A stretch of 64,000 nucleotides of DNA from Pachyseris speciosa. Lineage: Eukaryota > Cnidaria > Anthozoa > Scleractinia > Pachyseridae. The stretch covers positions 132,501 to 196,500 of the forward strand of contig JAEMWC010000390.1 of assembly GCA_016490735.1 (NCBI GenBank), read 5' to 3'. Shown piece by piece: positions 1-10,829 of this stretch. Positions within the stretch are counted from its first letter, which is position 1, and every line of letters starts with the position of its first letter. The notes below the pieces were generated by a model, which made no database searches, was not told where the DNA came from, and worked only from the letters and a program-made list of their open reading frames with translations. Position numbers and translations under genes: made by a program.

Positions 1-80
1 ACGAAATCAGCGTGAAGTCGAGCTGACCTATCATTTTTTTAACCTTGCGGCCAAACGAAAGCAGGCAAAAGGTAATTTGT

Positions 81-112
81 ACCCTTTTTTTTTTTTTTTT
101 TTTTTTTTTAAC
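81..112. repeat. poly(T) tract
   Basis: A run of about 30 T. It could be the reverse-strand poly(A) tail of a retroposed sequence or simple slippage. Nothing next to it was recognised. Confidence 0.6.
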
Positions 113-352
113 TAAGACTAGTGAGCGGCACTACGGAAGACTTGTGGTTGTAGTTGTAGTTTTCTTTTTATTTCCTACGCTTTTCGTCTCTCACGGAGAC
201 TTCAGCAGGGAATGAATACAACTAACATAGAACAGCATATTTAACACATTCGTGTTTCTAACTTTAACTTAACATGGAAGTGATTAATAATCAAAACATG
301 CTGTTGCCGGACGTTACAAAAAAACGCCCAAAATACGTATGTGATTGAGTAA

Positions 353-410
353 TGTTAAAGTTTGGGGGCCATACGATTAGCGCTAATCGTATGGCCCCCA
401 AACTTTAACA
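353..410. repeat. 58-bp perfect palindrome
   Basis: The sequence reads identically on both strands with no spacer. The centre is GATTAGCGCTAATC and the outer arm contains TTTGGGGGCCATACG and its complement. It could extrude as a cruciform or be a minimal foldback element. No coding sequence was seen around it, and bases 413-1390 hold only AT-rich DNA and homopolymer tracts. Confidence 0.85.
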
Positions 411-1394
411 ACATTTTAGTATTTTTTAACCCAAGTGTAATTTGCATTTTACTGCGATTTCGATAATTCCGTGTTTATCTGGTGTAAATTGAGTACTTTC
501 TTCGCGTTTCTTCGTTACCTTTGAGGACAATTCTGGCTGGAAGCGCGCCGTACCTACTTATTTACTGGGATTTAGCTAATTCCGTGCCTATCTGTAACAC
601 TTTAATTTAATTTAAGGCCTCTGCAGACAATATTGTTGGTTTCGCTTGCCGAAAGTGAAATCTGTAAGAATATACTACTTTCATCTGATTTGTTCGTCAT
701 CTTTGAATTAAAGAAAAAAAAAAAAAAGAACTGTTGCTTCCTGAAACTGTTATTCTAATTTTACTTGTAAATATTCTACTTTAAAAAAAAAGAAAGGGTC
801 TAAAAAACGCCTCAGATACGTTATGGTTCTGATAGGCTACTTATAAAGACCAAGTAAAAAAAAAAAAAAACAAAAAAACAAAACAAAGCCGTGAAAGTAA
901 AGTCTTAGTCCTCACACTTTGAGTGACGTCCTGTAGCTGGAAATACAGTTCATTTATGCAATACTAACAATTGTCCACACTTACGGGATCCCATTAGCAC
1001 ATGATTGCCACAAATACTGTTAACCTCCCTTCACATGACAGGGCTAACTGCGTTTCTGACCCTGGAATAAAATAAACAATTGTTTTCCATTGCTTTCCCT
1101 CGAGATTATGGCCTGTTCTTAATTGGCCAGCGGATTTACTCGTGAGGTTCGTAAGCAAACCTCTGAGAAATCAGCATCACACAGATATTCCATCTTTGAG
1201 TGATCTACATATGGGGACATTTCTTAAGAATTTAAACCTTGAAAGCACAATTTTCTCTTTAATACAAGATTTAGATAGTTAATTATCTGATTCACGAAGA
1301 AACCAGCTATGAAAACATGTTTCGATGGCACAAACGCTCTTTATCCTCCCCAGGGAAGGGGAGGGGGTTACTGCCTCATATGAGCTATATAGGT

Positions 1395-1745
1395 ATGTGC
1401 GGACCCAAAGGGTATGGTTTTTTAGCCGTTTTGGTCTGAAATAGGGTATCAGTTTTGACCATTTTCGTCTGAAATAGGGTATGGTTTGTGCGCTCTTGTC
1501 TTGAATTCGGTATGGTTTTTTAGAAGAAAGTACTTATTCATCTTTAGCCGATAAGACCATCAAGAAAAGTTGATGTTTACGCCAACTGTGTACGTGAAAT
1601 AGGTCTGAAATAGGGTATCAAATTTTTGGTGAGGTCTGAAATAGAGTAGGGAAAATCGCAGATTTTGGTCTGAAATAGGGTAAGGGTTTCAGGAAGCGGA
1701 CCGCACAACACCACCCAATTTTTCTGGGATTGCTTCCCCCCCCCG
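1395..1745. repeat. degenerate minisatellite, core TGAAATAGGGTA
   Basis: The phrase GGTCTGAAATAGGGTA recurs about six times with variable spacing (near 1434, 1470, 1605, 1636 and 1672). A related degenerate pattern of 'ATGAAAGGGTAGGG' type lies at 36.8-37.2 kb. The short open frames in it are by-products of the repeat. Confidence 0.6.
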
Positions 1746-2059
1746 GTTATTCTCATATACAAAACTAATCTCGTACCCAGATCCTACTTGTGATTGAAAT
1801 CTAGGATCTGGTAAAGCTCGATATAAGCCCATTTTTCATTGGCCACCTGAATAAAATCGTATCTATTTTCTGATTGGTTAGTTGATTTTATGCAAACACA
1901 AATGAATAATGGCGTCGGAAGTTTGTAGCAGATGGCAAATGTGCGGTGTGAAGCCGGTTAAAATTTCATTTTTTTCTCTGAAAATAGCCAACCCATTCAG
2001 TTAATCAAAATTATTTCAAGAGTTTGCAAGATTTCCGTGAGAGAGTATGACGGATTGCC

Positions 2060-4730
2060 AAGAGTTTGTTGCATGAGTGGCCACATCAAGTTATTCTGGT
2101 TAAAGAAAAACATCGCAACATTTCCAGCTATTTGCAGGAACACTCAAAAGTCACGAGAAACAGCTTCGCATCATTTTGCTTAGTAAATGCCTCGATTTGT
2201 TGGCAGTCAATGAAACTCGGTTACATGAAATTTATTGCCGATAATGAAGTCAGTATTGATGGTTACGATATCGTTCGCCGCGACCGACCACTTAACGGCA
2301 GAAATTGGAGGTGGGGTTTGCTTTATAGTCGTTCTAATATTAACTATAAAGTTCGCAAGGACCTCGTATTTGATCAACTTGAAAGCCTCACTATTGAAAT
2401 TAGCAAACCCAGAAGCAAACCTTTTATTGTTGCTACATGGCATAGACCTCCCAATTCACCTTTTAAATTATTTTCCGATTTTGAATCATATGTTGGAAAG
2501 CTGGATGCTGAAGGGAAAGAGTATTACCTTATGGGCAATCTTAATCAGTTGTAATATGCTCTCATCATCTTTGAATAATGAAAATACCCAGGCGTTTCTA
2601 AACGTCGCCGATATTTACAATCTAAAACAACTTATTAACGAGCCGACAAGAGTAACGCCTGTGAGTAGCACTTTAATTAATTGATGTTATTTTTACTAGT
2701 CACCCGGATAATGTATCCTGCTCTGGAGTATCTCATATCGAAATCAGTGACCATAATTTGAATTATGTTTTTCGTAAAATTTCACTGCCATCCGCCGTCA
2801 AGGGAAATTGTACTGTTTCGTATAGGCAATTTAAAAATTTCGATCGTAATAAGTTTCCGTCGGACATTTTGGCTCACCCGTGGGCCGATCTCATGGGAAC
2901 GGATAACCCGAATGAAATGTGGTCGAAATAGAAAGCTTTGTTCTCGGAAGTGTGTGATCTGCATGCTCCACTCCGCGCTAAACATGTTCGTGCTTCTAAA
3001 AGTCCATGGATTACTCCTGAGCTTAAGAATTTGATGTATCGGAGAGATCGTCTTAACATTAAGGCTACTCGGACGGGTGATCCAAGTGATTGGAATAATT
3101 TTAAGAAGTTGCGTAACGAAGTGAAAATGCGATCAAGAATGCCAAAAAGTCCTATTATCATTAAACGTTTCAAGTTTACAATGGAAATTCGCGTAGGACG
3201 TGGGAAACTATTAATGAGGTGACAAGCCGCAAATCGGATAAAGCTGCAATTAACGAGCTTGAGCTTCATGGAACGAGAACAACTAATTCGACCGAAATCG
3301 CAGGGGGTTTTAATACATTTTTCGCAGAAATCGGTCCTGAACTGTCCAGGGATATAGAAGAAGTCGGCACCTCTTTTGATGAATATGTCTACCAAACTAG
3401 CAATTGTTTTAGTTATCAGCGTGTGACTCAATCGCAAGTTTGTCCCACATAAATAAATTATCCAAGAGAGAGGCGACAGGTCTCGATTCTGTGTCAGCAA
3501 GACTTCTAAGAGAATGTCCGGATTTAATCTTTCAAAACTACAAGCTTATGGTTTTCATGGTTCCACAAATCAATGGTTCTGCTCTTATTTAAAAAACCGA
3601 ACCCAAACGTGCCTTGTAAACGGAAATAAATCGTGCAAAATGTTCCTTCGCTGTGGTGTCCCTCAGGGAACGATTCTGGGGCCCCTCCTATTTCTATTAT
3701 ACATAAATGCTTTGCCTAATTGCCTCCAGCATTCCCAACAAAGGATGTACGCCGATAATACTAGTATTACTTTCGCTGGTAGTGATGTTGATGAAATAAA
3801 TAGCTGTGTTAATCTTGATCAGGAGAGAATTGGCGTGGGCTTGCAGCCAATAAACTAACTTTAAATATGACAAAGACTGAATTTCTTTTGATCGGTTCCG
3901 AGCAAAGGCTTTTAACTTTTACAACGAATCCCACTGCTAATATCAACCAGTTTTCGATAAAACAAGTTTCCACTGTTAAATCCTTAGGAGTACACATTGA
4001 TGAAAATCTTTCTTGGGAGAGTCATATCAACGAGCTTTCTAAAAGTATTGCTTCTGGTATAAGCGCCATTAAACGTATTAGGTATTAGGTCCCATATAAG
4101 ACTTTACTCTCCATTTCCAATTCATTAGTCCAACCCCATTTCGATTACTGCAGCTCGGTGTGGGGATCCTGTTCTAAGAGTCTTTCTCAAAAGTTACAAA
4201 AGTTACGAAATCGCGCAGCTCGCGTAATAACTTTTTTAAATTACGATTGTGGAGCTGATGAATTGCTGCGGAAACTAAACTGGGTTAAACTGGACCGTTT
4301 AATAAATCAGTAATAATGTACAAGATTGTAAATAATATGGATCCGGAATATCTTAGTTCGCGCTTTGTCTTCCGTTCTGATACTTGAAATTATAACTTAA
4401 GAGATAGTGACGCTACGCTTGCTGTTCCACAGCCCCACACTAACTATTGTAAAAAAGTTTGTCCTATAGTGGAGCTGTACATGTACTGTGGAATAGCTTG
4501 CCCTCGTATATCCGACAGTCGCCATCTCTTGACGAATTTAAATCCAAGTTGATGAATTACGATTTCAATAATAGTCTTTTTGCGTTTATACACGGCTTCC
4601 TTGTAAAGCAGGGTATTTTTTTTTATCATGTTTTTCATTCTAGTAGTTATTTATAATCTTATTTAGTTAGGTAGTTAGATTTATTTGATTAAATATTGTA
4701 AAAACCTGAAGGAAATACCGTGTTTAAATA
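2060..4730 (+). pseudogene. decayed non-LTR retrotransposon ORF2 (APE endonuclease + reverse transcriptase)
   Basis: Pieces of one ORF2 polyprotein follow one another in different frames. At 2235-2540 there is an apurinic-endonuclease-like stretch (GYDIVRRDRP, then WHRPPNSP and YYLMGNLN). At 2560-3225 comes the linker region. At 3514-3858 lies the reverse-transcriptase palm with GVPQGTILGPLLFLLYINAL and the catalytic box as YADN (3748-3759) instead of YADD. At 3867-4088 and 4090-4640 lies the C-terminal part (SLGVHIDENLSWESHI, then SLVQPHFDYCSSVWG). The order fits CR1/L2/RTE-like elements. It is dead: there are several stops and frame breaks, the fingers part of the RT appears deleted near 3510, and a catalytic Asp is changed. 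The 3' limit is unclear. Confidence 0.85.
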
Positions 4731-4924
4731 CAGATTTTAACTCTCTTTTTTTACCTAAATAAGTTTTCTTTCAATTGATGGGTTGCATTCCTTCTACATT
4801 TGTTATCATAGTACAGGGTTGAGAATGTTGGCCGCCCATCTCTACCAGTCCTTCCACTTTCATGAAAAAAGGTTTCCATGGTTTGTGGCACACCAAAATT
4901 GATTATACTTTCTTCACAAATGGA

Positions 4925-4963
4925 GTGGGGGAGGGAGGAGGCGGGGAGGGAGGGGGGGGGGGT
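4925..4963. repeat. G-rich purine tract
   Basis: A GGGAGG-type simple repeat. No gene was recognised between 4.73 and 6.0 kb; the open frames there are short and unlike known proteins. Confidence 0.5.
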
Positions 4964-6109
4964 TAACTTCCATTCTGAAATCCACTGTCACAAAAAAAAA
5001 CCTTTACACGTTTCTGTCACAAAACTAGTAAGGATTTCTTCCTTCATTTCTCTCAGTCTCTGGATTGAGACTAGGCAAAAAGAAGTGGATTTTTGGAGCG
5101 CCAGTAGGGTAGAATTTAAGATAAGCCAACTTTTGATCCAGAAAGGTATAATCAATTCCACATAGTTCGAATTATAGTTCGAATTATAGTGACAGGCATT
5201 TTCAGTTTGGTGGTAACAATGTTCCTCAGCTTGAAGAATAGTTACTATGGCTTGAAGTGAGAGGATTTCCTGGAACTGTTATAGGAACGCCTTTCCAGTG
5301 CCTCATAAAAATGTTACTCCTGGAAGGTTTTGCAATAACAAGCTTTGGATCTTTTTTGTATACAAACTTTTTGTGGCAGCTGTTTGGTATTCCTTTGTTG
5401 TTGTTGCTGTCGTGGCAACAATATTAGCTTTAGGGAATGCTACAGACAGTGTTCCTAATTTATGGTAATCTTCTCTGAAGTCATGCCCACTACACAGACA
5501 AGTAAAAAAGGGCCAGGTACGTTTACAGAAACATTTCATTTAAGTCAAGGGTGTACATATAATCATCCTTGTTGGTAATCTTAGCATTGATAAGGTTCTG
5601 TAATATGAAGAGTTTTCACTTGTAATAAGTTCGTTATTTCTCATAAATGCAAGTTTAATCATACCAAACATTTCCATTTTTAGGTCATGGTCAGTTTTTC
5701 ATTTAATATTAGTGTAGCTAGAAACTGTTCTTTTTATGAATTAAACGTTTTGTAAAAAGTTTATCTTGTTTTCATCCTGAGAGCTGATATACTTACAACT
5801 CTGGAAAGAACGAGGGATTACATAAGAGAAATTAGTCATAACATAGCTTTACTTCTTGCTGTTTCAGCAGAAAATCATATAAATTGTAGTGGTCAACAGT
5901 TAATTTTGTTTCACTAAGGGATTTGTCCTTTTTTTTTTTTTTTTTTCAAGGTTTGAGATTTGTGGCGGAACGTTTCTGACAGAAATAAAGGAATATTGAT
6001 ACTTTACCAACCAATAATACAATGTAACGGTCTACTACTAACTGCTACATCAAAACGTACTAGGAAGATAATTTGAAACTTTCCTTCTGCAAGCGGCACC
6101 GGTACCGGC

Positions 6110-6470
6110 ACTGGGGGGTAAGGGAAGGGAGAGGGGGGGGGGGGGGGGGGCAAGGGTATTTTCGTGACACCGTGATCCGGAATTTTTGTGCTCTGTGAAT
6201 CGTGATTTGATAAAGAACTGTTCCGTGAATCGTGATTGAAGTGTATTCCGTGAGGCGTGAAATGCAAAAATCCTTGGCTGTGAATCGTGAGTAGATAAGA
6301 AATAAACCGTGAATGTCTAAACTTGAGTTTGTAGCTGAATTTCACTGCATTGTGATGAGATTTATTCCGTGACCTTAGGGAATTTAACACTTGAATATCG
6401 AAAATTTACTATTGTGACTTCGTGACAAGACCCCCTCTCCCCCTCCCCCCCCCCCCCCCCCTCTTCCTCA
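6110..6470. repeat. CGTGAATCGTGA minisatellite between inverted G/C tracts
   Basis: A poly(G) block (about 6112-6150) and a poly(C) block (about 6430-6462) face each other as inverted repeats. Between them CCGTGAATCGTGA-like words repeat six to seven times at irregular spacing. The arrangement resembles a small non-coding foldback element; no ORF in it is meaningful. Confidence 0.5.
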
Positions 6471-6834
6471 TTTAAGTCTTCAAATCATTATTTTCTCCTT
6501 AATACAAGATTTGGATAGTTAGTTTCCAAGCAGGTAAGCTGTACTTGTGGTAAAATCTGACCGAGATATATCGATTTTGTTATTGGCAAATGCTTGTACA
6601 TGAGTTGATACAAACGGCTATAACTCTTGAAAACATAAAAACGTACAGAGTTTTTTGCATATTTTCGCCGATATCCTCTCCCCGTCGGGGCTTTTAAGGG
6701 ATAGTTTACATCACTGGCCGGAGGACTTGACCAGACTGCTAGTGCAGTTTACAATTAATGAAGTAACTAATGAGTGCCCCCGTAATGTAGATATCTAGGA
6801 CAGACACTAGAGGTGGTCACAGCCAGAGTTTTGT

Positions 6835-6957
6835 TACGTCCCTAGTGGTTCTTTTACGTCCCACAGAATCAGATTAAGTGAAAGTACTGTGAGACGGGGC
6901 CTACGGTTTATCGTCCTTATCCGAGAAGACTAGAAAGTCTAACCATTTGCAGATGTC

Positions 6958-6991
<34 letters not shown>

Positions 6992-7080
6992 TAAGACCCT
7001 GAATGTTGGTCCGGTTGGGGTTATAACCCGCGACCTTCCGCATGGTAGTCCGCTGCTCTACTACTACACTTTTTGGCTGT
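6835..7080 (-). mobile_element. tRNA-derived SINE, copy 1
   Basis: This matches the better preserved copy at 55.43-55.68 kb along most of its length. Shared words include TTTTACGTCCCACAGAATCA, GACTAGAAAGTCTAACCATT and TTACAAAGGCAGCAC. The tRNA-like head lies at the right end, so the element runs on the minus strand. Its B-box equivalent (GGTTATAACCC) is degraded. Confidence 0.7.
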
Positions 7081-7659
7081 GTAGACTAGAGTGGTTAACT
7101 AGGTCCCAAACTTTTCTTAGCTCTTGTTACCATGGCAACGGTACTTGAGGGTTATTCAGAGCTGCATTTCAACTTCTGGCAATTATAATTTGAAAACTAC
7201 CTTGGTGACCCCCTATTTTTTTCACGTGATTACCTTTGCCATTTGGAAAGGAAACTGCAAAATGTTTTTCAAAAAATTTCTTTCAAGAGGATGTTTTTTA
7301 AACGCGAGAAAAGGCAATTTATGAGTAGTGTAAAATTTCTCTGATACAATTTTCTTGAATTTTGTGAGACGTTTCCTCTTTTCAAGACAAAAATATTGAA
7401 ACAATAAAAAAAAGGGGGTCACCGGGCTCGCTTTCTTGCAAAAACCTTCGTGAGTTGAGCAATTTCCACGCGCGTTTTCGCGCATTTCAAATTCTGGATT
7501 CTAAAAGATCGACATTTGCTCAAATGATTCTTCACAACAGTTCGGTGATGCGCTGCGATCTCGTGATATACAAACGTTAATACGAGAGTATCAACATGAC
7601 AACAGTCCAGCCAATGATGTCAACATCTCTCTTGAAAAGGTAGAAAACATTTTTTTCGC

Positions 7660-7900
7660 AACTGCTAAACGTTCCTTAAAGATTAAAATCATTAAAAACG
7701 TAAACGAGAACGGGTCAAGCCATCTTCAAAATGGTTTGATGCAGAATGTCGCTTTAAAAGACACGAATTAAGAAAACTGGCAAACCAAAAACACAATGAT
7801 CCTTTCGCTCCTGAACGTTTTGCCTAAAAAAACACCTTTAAAGCTTGTCAAGCCGTTCTCTGGTCAAAATCTAGCCGAAAAGAACCAAATTTGCCTAAAA
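7660..7900 (+). pseudogene. small LINE coding fragment
   Basis: One frame near 7720-7800 reads KWFDAECRFKRHELRKLANQ, a phrase typical of the linker between endonuclease and RT in cnidarian LINE ORF2 proteins. The rest is frameshifted. This is a weak call resting on one short stretch. Confidence 0.4.
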
Positions 7901-8116
7901 CTGTTTCATGGTAGAGCTTCTGGCGTCCTTCTGTTGCTTAATTTGAACTTTCAAAGTTCGGACATGCGCAGAAAGCAAAATTTCGAACAGTTTTACCACC
8001 CGCTCGCCTTCTACCTTTCGCTTCCTCTCCTCCCTTTTTATTTTGTTTTTCTTGCCTCACTTTCTTTCTCTCTTGCCAGGCATTTTCTGGGCTTCCTTTC
8101 GGTGGGGAAAGATTTG

Positions 8117-8120
8117 GTGT

Positions 8121-8193
<73 letters not shown>
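8117..8193. repeat. (TG)n microsatellite
   Basis: About 38 dinucleotide units. Cys-Val or Thr-His open frames that cross it are artefacts. Confidence 0.97.
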
Positions 8194-8828
8194 TAAAGTT
8201 GTCTGCAAGCGTTAAAACTAATAACGTCACAAGAGGTACAAGGGACTTGGTTCTGCACGGTCGGTTTTGGCCGATGTAGGAATCAAAGGGTTAATCTCAT
8301 AGCTAGAAGGACCTCCCCCCCCCCCCCCCCCACACCCTCCACCCTCCACCCCCTCCCCGCTTCACCTTTTAGGCGTGAGAATAGTCTCACTTGATTTTTG
8401 ATGTAAACAAATCTTGTAAGTTCGGACATTCGGGCAAAAGAAAGCATTAAGCGTGGGACTTTAAAATAATGCGCCGAGGCATTAGTCACTTCCACGGTTA
8501 GGGCTTCATGTGTATCGGGATGGCTCTTCACACCAAATTGTACAGGATTTACTTGGGTAATTCGGGTTTTGCCCACATTCGATTGATGAGTTCGATACCA
8601 GGACGGAAACCGGCCATATAGCCACAGCGTTGCATAAATGTGCTTTTACGAATACCTACATGTAATGGCTGTATACAAGCACTTTCATTTAGTAATAAAA
8701 CAGAATGAATGTGATTTGAGTGTGTATTAACGCCCAACGAAACAAGTTAACCTCGACAAAGCAGTCGAGCATCAGCATCGATACTATCGTTTGAAACAGC
8801 TTCTAGTTGAAAATGTCGAAGCAGTATT

Positions 8829-9370
8829 CTGAATTTCAGCCGCCTCCCCTGCTCCAGGGGCACCCAACGAGCCAAAGCAGCCAAAAGCTGTAGAAAGGCA
8901 TTTTTAAGTACCTTATAGTGTTTGAAGTCTGTTTAAAGTGATGTTTTGGTTAGCTAGAAAACTTTGATCTGTTCGGATTCCCTAGCTGAAATGTTAACTG
9001 CCCGAAAATCTTAGGGAACAAAATCTTTCTTTGAGAAAATACTAGCTGAAGTTAACTTTCTAGGGAACCATTTTTTCTTTCCGAAAATGCTAGCTAACGT
9101 TTTTTACTGCCAAAACAGCAATGACAATCTTTCCGAAAACCTCAGGGGTTATGATTTCCACATTACGAATCTTTTAGGCCACATTACGAATCTTTTAGGC
9201 CACGTTTTACTTACGAAAATCCGAGTGCACTCTTTAATCGACGCCGAAAGCCTTAGGCGAACTACCCTCCACCGAACAGATATCTACCGAAACTTGTCGT
9301 TGGGTGCCCCTGCTGCTCCCTAAGTCATGATCAGACTCACCGTAAGTCAGAGGAGGCGGCTGAAATTCAG
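8829..9370. mobile_element. MITE with two nested inverted ends
   Basis: The outer inverted ends read CTGAATTTCAGCCGCCTCC at 8829 and GGAGGCGGCTGAAATTCAG at 9352-9370. An inner pair reads AGGGGCACCCAACGA near 8857 and TCGTTGGGTGCCCCT near 9296. The interior is non-coding, with a short direct duplication of CACATTACGAATCTTTTAGGC near 9160-9200. It is a non-autonomous DNA element of unassigned superfamily. Confidence 0.75.
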
Positions 9371-9399
9371 CCTATCAAAGCAGAGGAATAAGAGTGACT

Positions 9400-10590
9400 T
9401 TCACAACATGAATGTCGCAGAACTTAAAACAAAGTCAAACTGTCACAGTTGATGAGATCATATGGACCCATACCACAATATTGGAAAACGTATTCCACAT
9501 CACCTTAAAACAGAAAGAAAAAAAATTGCCACAAATATATATATTGGATACCAAAACTTCACAAGACACCATACAAAGCAAGATTTATAGCAGGTTCGAG
9601 TTCATGCACCACTACTAAGATCTCCAAATTGATTACCAAATGGCTTAAACTCTTCTAGAGTCACTGTACCTCTTTCTGCAAGACTATTTTGGAAAGAACT
9701 GGTGTTCACTGTATGTGGATTATAAATAATTCGTTGGACGTAATTCGCACATTGGAGGAAAAACAACTTCCGCTCAATCAGAAGGGTACTTGGGACTTTT
9801 CCACTCTATATACTGGCCTTCCACACGCCAAAATTAAACATCAACTCCATGATCTATTCGAAAGAGTTTTTAACACCAGAGGAAAAACTTTCACAGCAAC
9901 CAATAATTTCTACACTTTCTGGGCTAATGATAGGAAGTCTACGAAATACACTTACTTCTCATGTAGGGAACTGTGCCTGGCTATTGACTTTCTTATCGAC
10001 AACATCTACGTCCGTTTCGGAAAATTAGTTTTTCGGCAAGTTATTGGTATACCAATGGGCACTAACAGCGCACCTTTGCTAGCTGATCTGTTCCTTCACA
10101 CCTTTGAGTACGATTTCATGCTCAGAACAATGAAACGAGATAAAACCATAGCCGTCCAATTTAGCAACACCTTTTGTTACATTGATGATTTATTCAGCGT
10201 CAACAATGAGAATTTCGGAAATTACAACAGCGCTATTTGCCGGTCGGAACTGGAACTAAAGGACATTACCTTGACATCAAAGGAATCTCTGAATGGTGTT
10301 AACAACACTCCTTTTCATCTCAGCGTCAACGATAAGAGGGATGACTTCTCATTTCGGATTGTCAATTTTCTTCACATGGAGATCAACATTCCCGCCAATC
10401 CGGCCTATGGTGTTTTCATATCTCAATTAGTGAGATATGCTAAACTTTTCACATCAAATGGCTGTAAATTTACTAGTATTGCACAGACAGTAACAGCAGA
10501 GCTAATATATGGTTTGTATGTAAGTGGAATAACCCCCTTAAGAAAAATGAACAATTTCAGTCGCTTTATCTTTCGCTCGATGTGAACCAT
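9400..10590 (+). pseudogene. Penelope-like reverse transcriptase, broken
   Basis: A long open stretch at 9689-10585 carries RT motifs in order: DFSTLYTGLPHAKI, then GIPMGTNSAPLLADLFLHTF (near 10045-10100), then CYIDDLFSVNN with the catalytic YIDD at 10178-10189, then DKRDDFSFRIVNF and AYGVFISQLVRYA. Upstream, in other frames (9520-9660), the entry motif IYWIPKLHKTPYKARFIAGS is recognisable in altered form but is split by a frameshift and a stop. 'DFSTLYT' and 'WIPKLHK..P..RFIA' are characteristic of Penelope-like elements. The linker and any GIY-YIG endonuclease were not found after 10585, so the copy is 3'-truncated and inactive. It ends about 240 bp before the hammerhead array. Confidence 0.75.
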
Positions 10591-10697
10591 TGCGGTTGCA
10601 ACTCTTCTTGTGGTAGTTGATGCTAGTGCAGATACATTATTTTTGTGCATGATTGGTGGTGCAATAGAAGACCTTTCCACGGTTTTGACGCCATTTT

Positions 10698-10792
10698 GAT
10701 TAAGAGGCAAACAAGGCTAAAATTGCGGTAAATGCATAGGATTTTGGCCGACTTTAAACCGCCGTAACGCAGTTCAGACAAAGAGGCCATAA
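10698..10792 (+). repeat. dispersed repeat 'C', copy 1
   Basis: About 95 bp around GGCAAACAAGGCTAAAATTG and GATTTTGGCCGACTTTAAAC. Related copies lie at about 15068-15165 (same orientation) and 15447-15540 (inverted). The first two therefore bracket the satellite array as direct repeats and may be the outer ends of the element that carried it. Confidence 0.6.
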
Positions 10793-10829
10793 TTGCCACC
10801 ATCATTTGATTGCTGGCGGGACTTCAAAC
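10793..10829 (-). repeat. inverted scrap of the 214-bp unit, left edge of array
   Basis: This is the reverse complement of the GAAGTCCCGCCAGCAATCAA part of the unit and abuts the first forward unit. A second inverted scrap closes the right side at 14884-14910. Confidence 0.8.

Noticed and set aside
8117..8279. Cys-Val repeat proteins across the (TG)n tract
   Set aside because: Translation of a microsatellite.
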